Source of the DNA: Oscillospiraceae bacterium
Lineage (GTDB): Bacteria > Bacillota > Clostridia > UMGS1883
Assembly (NCBI GenBank): GCA_022508735.1
Contig: JAFLUQ010000072.1
Location: forward strand, 3,460-10,975
Direction of reading: 5' to 3'
DNA length: 7,516 nt
This document shows positions 6,104 through 7,516 of the stretch, piece by piece. The position numbers and the translations under genes are program-made. Position 1 is the first letter of the stretch, and each line of letters opens with the position of its first letter. Below the pieces are notes generated by a model that was not told the DNA's origin, searched no databases, and was given only the letters and a program-made list of their open reading frames with translations.

Positions 6104-6137
6104 TAAAAACGGCCTCATCTCCGTAGAAATGAGACCG
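6104..6137 (-). terminator. Rho-independent terminator of the secreted repeat-protein gene
   Basis: On the minus strand a 12-bp stem (CGGTCTCATTTC at 6137-6126 with GAGATGAGGCCG at 6121-6110, two G-U pairs) is closed by a UACG loop. C(UACG)G is a stable UNCG-type tetraloop. A T5 tract follows at 6109-6105. It begins 13 bases after the stop codon. Confidence 0.9.
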
Positions 6138-6149
6138 CTTGCTATTTTA

Positions 6150-7016
6150 TTATGCACATTTTTTGCAGGGAGTGAAGCCGGCTCTTTTTGCGTCGTCAAG
6201 CGTCGTTGCACGGGCGTTTTTCCCGGCGCAGCTGCTGCTATAGTGATAGCGCTTTCCGGTAGGAGTAACGTACACCGTTGAGCCGTGCACAACACCGGAA
6301 CCGCCGGAATTGCCGGAATACCCTGAGCTGCCCGAATAGCCGGAGCTGCCCGACGTCGCCGCAGCGGACGACGATGCGATCGGCTGAGGCTCAGTGAACC
6401 ACCCCACTGCCCTGTATGCCGCCACTTCCGACGGAATTACATAAATTGTGCTCCCACTTGCCGCATACATCAGCACCGGGGGCTCTGTGTACCAGCCTAA
6501 GGCCTTGTAATTCTCAACCTCAGATGGGATTACATAGATCGTTCTTCCGTTGGGCGCATACATCGGCATCGGGGGCTCTGTGTACCAACCTATGGCCTTG
6601 TAGGCTTCTACCTCAGAGGGTATTACGTAAATCGTGCTTCCGTCGGCCGCATACATCGGCACCGGGGGCTCTGTGTACCAACCTACGGCTTTATATGCTT
6701 CAATCTCAGATGGGATTACATAAATCATGCTTCCGTCGGCCGCATACATAAGCACCGGAGGCTCTGTGTACCAGCCTACAGCCTTATAGACTTCGACCTC
6801 AGAGGGAATTACATAGATCGTTCTTCCGTCGGCCGCATACATCAATACCGGAGGCTCTGTGTACCAGCCTACGGCCTTATAGGCCTCTACATCAGCGTCA
6901 TCAACAGTTATTACTCTTCCATCGGCCGCATACATAGGCTGCTCGGCCAAAACCGGTGCAAAGACTGAGAATATCAACAGCGCTGATATAATGACAGTCG
7001 AAACTCTCTTTTTCAT
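6150..7016 (-). CDS. Secreted protein with six GWYTEP repeats and a C-terminal His/Cys motif
   Basis: The 288-residue product begins with a signal peptide (MKKRVSTVIISALLIFSVFA, likely cleaved after PVLA at residue 24). Residues 28-213 are six tandem 31-residue repeats of the form MYAADG(R/S)TIYVIPSEVEAYK followed by AVGWYTEPPV. A Ser/Gly/Tyr linker follows at 214-241. The last 40 residues (VYVTPTGKRYHYSSSC to GFTPCKKCA) hold H258, C263, C284 and C287, the YHxxxxC...PCxxC pattern seen at the end of various secreted Firmicute proteins and likely to bind a metal. No lipobox or LPxTG anchor is present. The ATG at 7016 is chosen because GAAAGGAT precedes it by 7 bases and the signal peptide begins there; upstream codons overlap rpoD. 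Function is unknown; a cell-surface or cell-wall role is inferred. Confidence 0.88.
   Translation of the reverse strand: MKKRVSTVIISALLIFSVFAPVLAEQPMYAADGRVITVDDADVEAYKAVGWYTEPPVLMYAADGRTIYVIPSEVEVYKAVGWYTEPPVLMYAADGSMIYVIPSEIEAYKAVGWYTEPPVPMYAADGSTIYVIPSEVEAYKAIGWYTEPPMPMYAPNGRTIYVIPSEVENYKALGWYTEPPVLMYAASGSTIYVIPSEVAAYRAVGWFTEPQPIASSSAAATSGSSGYSGSSGYSGNSGGSGVVHGSTVYVTPTGKRYHYSSSCAGKNARATTLDDAKRAGFTPCKKCA
6378..6935 (-). repeat. Six tandem 93-bp in-frame repeats
   Basis: Six copies of 93 bases (31 codons) fill this stretch exactly. The most conserved part encodes GWYTEPP and the most varied is copy 1, which has VITVDDADVEAYK where the others have IYVIPSEV. Copy 6 also diverges (GWFTEPQPI). 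Inner copies 2-5 are more alike, as expected for expansion by unequal crossing-over from the middle of the array. Confidence 0.9.
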
Positions 7017-7074
7017 ATATTTTATCCTTTCTAAAAGCGATTTATCTTTCAGGTTAAAAATATATCTGCAAAAA

Positions 7075-7516
7075 TTACTCCAAAAAGTCTCTGAGCTTCT
7101 TGCTTCTGCTGGGGTGGCGGAGCTTACGCAGGGCCTTGGCCTCGATCTGGCGTATACGCTCACGGGTTACGTTAAAGGCGCTGCCAACCTCCTCAAGGGT
7201 GCGGGCACGGCCGTCCTCAAGGCCGAAGCGCAGGCGGAGCACCTTCTCCTCACGGGGTGCGAGGGTGCCGAGCACCTCCATAAGCTGCTCCTTGAGCAGC
7301 ATGAACGAGGCCGCCTCGCTGGGAGCCGGAGCCTCGTCGTCGGGGATAAAGTCACCGAGATGACTGTCTTCCTCTTCACCGATGGGGGTCTCAAGAGAAA
7401 CAGGCTCCTGAGCAATCTTCATGATCTCGCGGACCTTATCCACGCTCATCTTCATCTCTTCGGAGATTTCCTCGGCGGTGGGTTCACGGCCAAGCTCCTG
7501 AAGCAGCTGACGGGAA
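7075..7516 (-). CDS. rpoD: Housekeeping sigma factor RpoD/SigA, C-terminal part (5' end outside window)
   Basis: The 146 residues present begin at SRQLLQELGREPTAEEISEE and cover sigma region 3 (VREIMKIAQEPVSLETPIGEEEDSHLGDFIPDD) and region 4. Region 4 includes APREEKVLRLRFGL and the helix-turn-helix LEEVGSAFNVTRERIRQIEAKALRKLRHP that contacts the -35 element. The C-terminus (SRSKKLRDFLE) is the normal end of SigA. The frame is open to the window edge, so the real start lies beyond it; internal ATG codons near 7455 are not starts. No convincing terminator lies between its stop and the next gene 58 bases downstream, so some read-through into the secreted repeat protein is possible. Confidence 0.96.
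   Translation of the reverse strand, partial: SRQLLQELGREPTAEEISEEMKMSVDKVREIMKIAQEPVSLETPIGEEEDSHLGDFIPDDEAPAPSEAASFMLLKEQLMEVLGTLAPREEKVLRLRFGLEDGRARTLEEVGSAFNVTRERIRQIEAKALRKLRHPSRSKKLRDFLE

Noticed and set aside
6416..6751. Plus-strand open frame with repeated PHTSAPGALCTNL units
   Set aside because: The periodicity is merely the complement of the 93-bp coding repeats on the minus strand; no start signal is present.
6378..6935. CRISPR array or non-coding satellite
   Set aside because: The 93-bp units are contiguous with no spacers and keep an intact reading frame behind a signal peptide.
7017..7074. Promoter for the repeat protein, either TTGCAG with GATAAA or an ECF-like AACC-N16-TTTAGA
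   Set aside because: The first pair is spaced 19 bases apart with poor boxes; the second would place the transcription start inside the ribosome binding site.
7075..7455. Short stand-alone sigma gene starting at the ATG near 7455
   Set aside because: The frame stays open to the window edge with RpoD-typical residues, so this ATG is internal to a larger rpoD.

Overview
The window looks like chromosomal DNA of a Gram-positive anaerobe of the Clostridia, most likely near the Oscillospiraceae/Ruminococcaceae. That assignment is an inference from gene content: MtaB, a BlaI/M56 pair, ECF sigma factors with a DUF4367-like partner, and clostridial-type GWYTEP surface repeats. Strong AGGAGG-type ribosome binding sites, mixed ATG/GTG/TTG starts and intermediate GC support it. 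There is no mobile element, tRNA, rRNA or CRISPR array, and no gene-free stretch exceeds about 135 bases.

Plus strand, 3-2697. mtaB (tRNA methylthiotransferase) ends at a clear terminator. Immediately after its T-tract comes an ECF-type promoter for a two-gene unit: an ECF sigma factor and a single-pass membrane protein whose start overlaps the sigma gene, the usual layout of a sigma/anti-sigma pair. A symmetric terminator at 2670-2697 separates this unit from the minus-strand genes.

Minus strand, 5020 down to 2710. A BlaI/MecI-family repressor, an M56 (BlaR1-like) membrane metalloprotease without the penicillin-binding sensor domain, and an unrecognised protein with about eight membrane segments form a tight operon. 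Its promoter carries two BlaI-type operators (ACTA-N6-TAGT) and a perfect 11-bp inverted repeat over the -35 box.

Minus strand, 6089 down to 5054. A second ECF sigma factor is fused in frame to a C-terminal GNAT acetyltransferase domain. A good ribosome binding site and ATG lie exactly at the domain junction. The promoter of this gene shares the GAACCTTTTT-N11-C(A/G)(T/A)CTA architecture of the first ECF operon, which suggests both answer to the same or closely related sigma factors.

Minus strand, 7516 down to 6104. The 3' part of rpoD (housekeeping sigma) is followed after 58 bases by a secreted protein with six 31-residue GWYTEP repeats and a His/Cys C-terminal motif, ending at a strong terminator with a UACG loop.

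The window thus holds three sigma factors and one protease-controlled repressor, each probably tied to envelope or stress sensing. The most unusual elements are the sigma-GNAT fusion, the shared ECF promoters, and the M56 protease paired with an unknown membrane protein in place of its own sensor domain.
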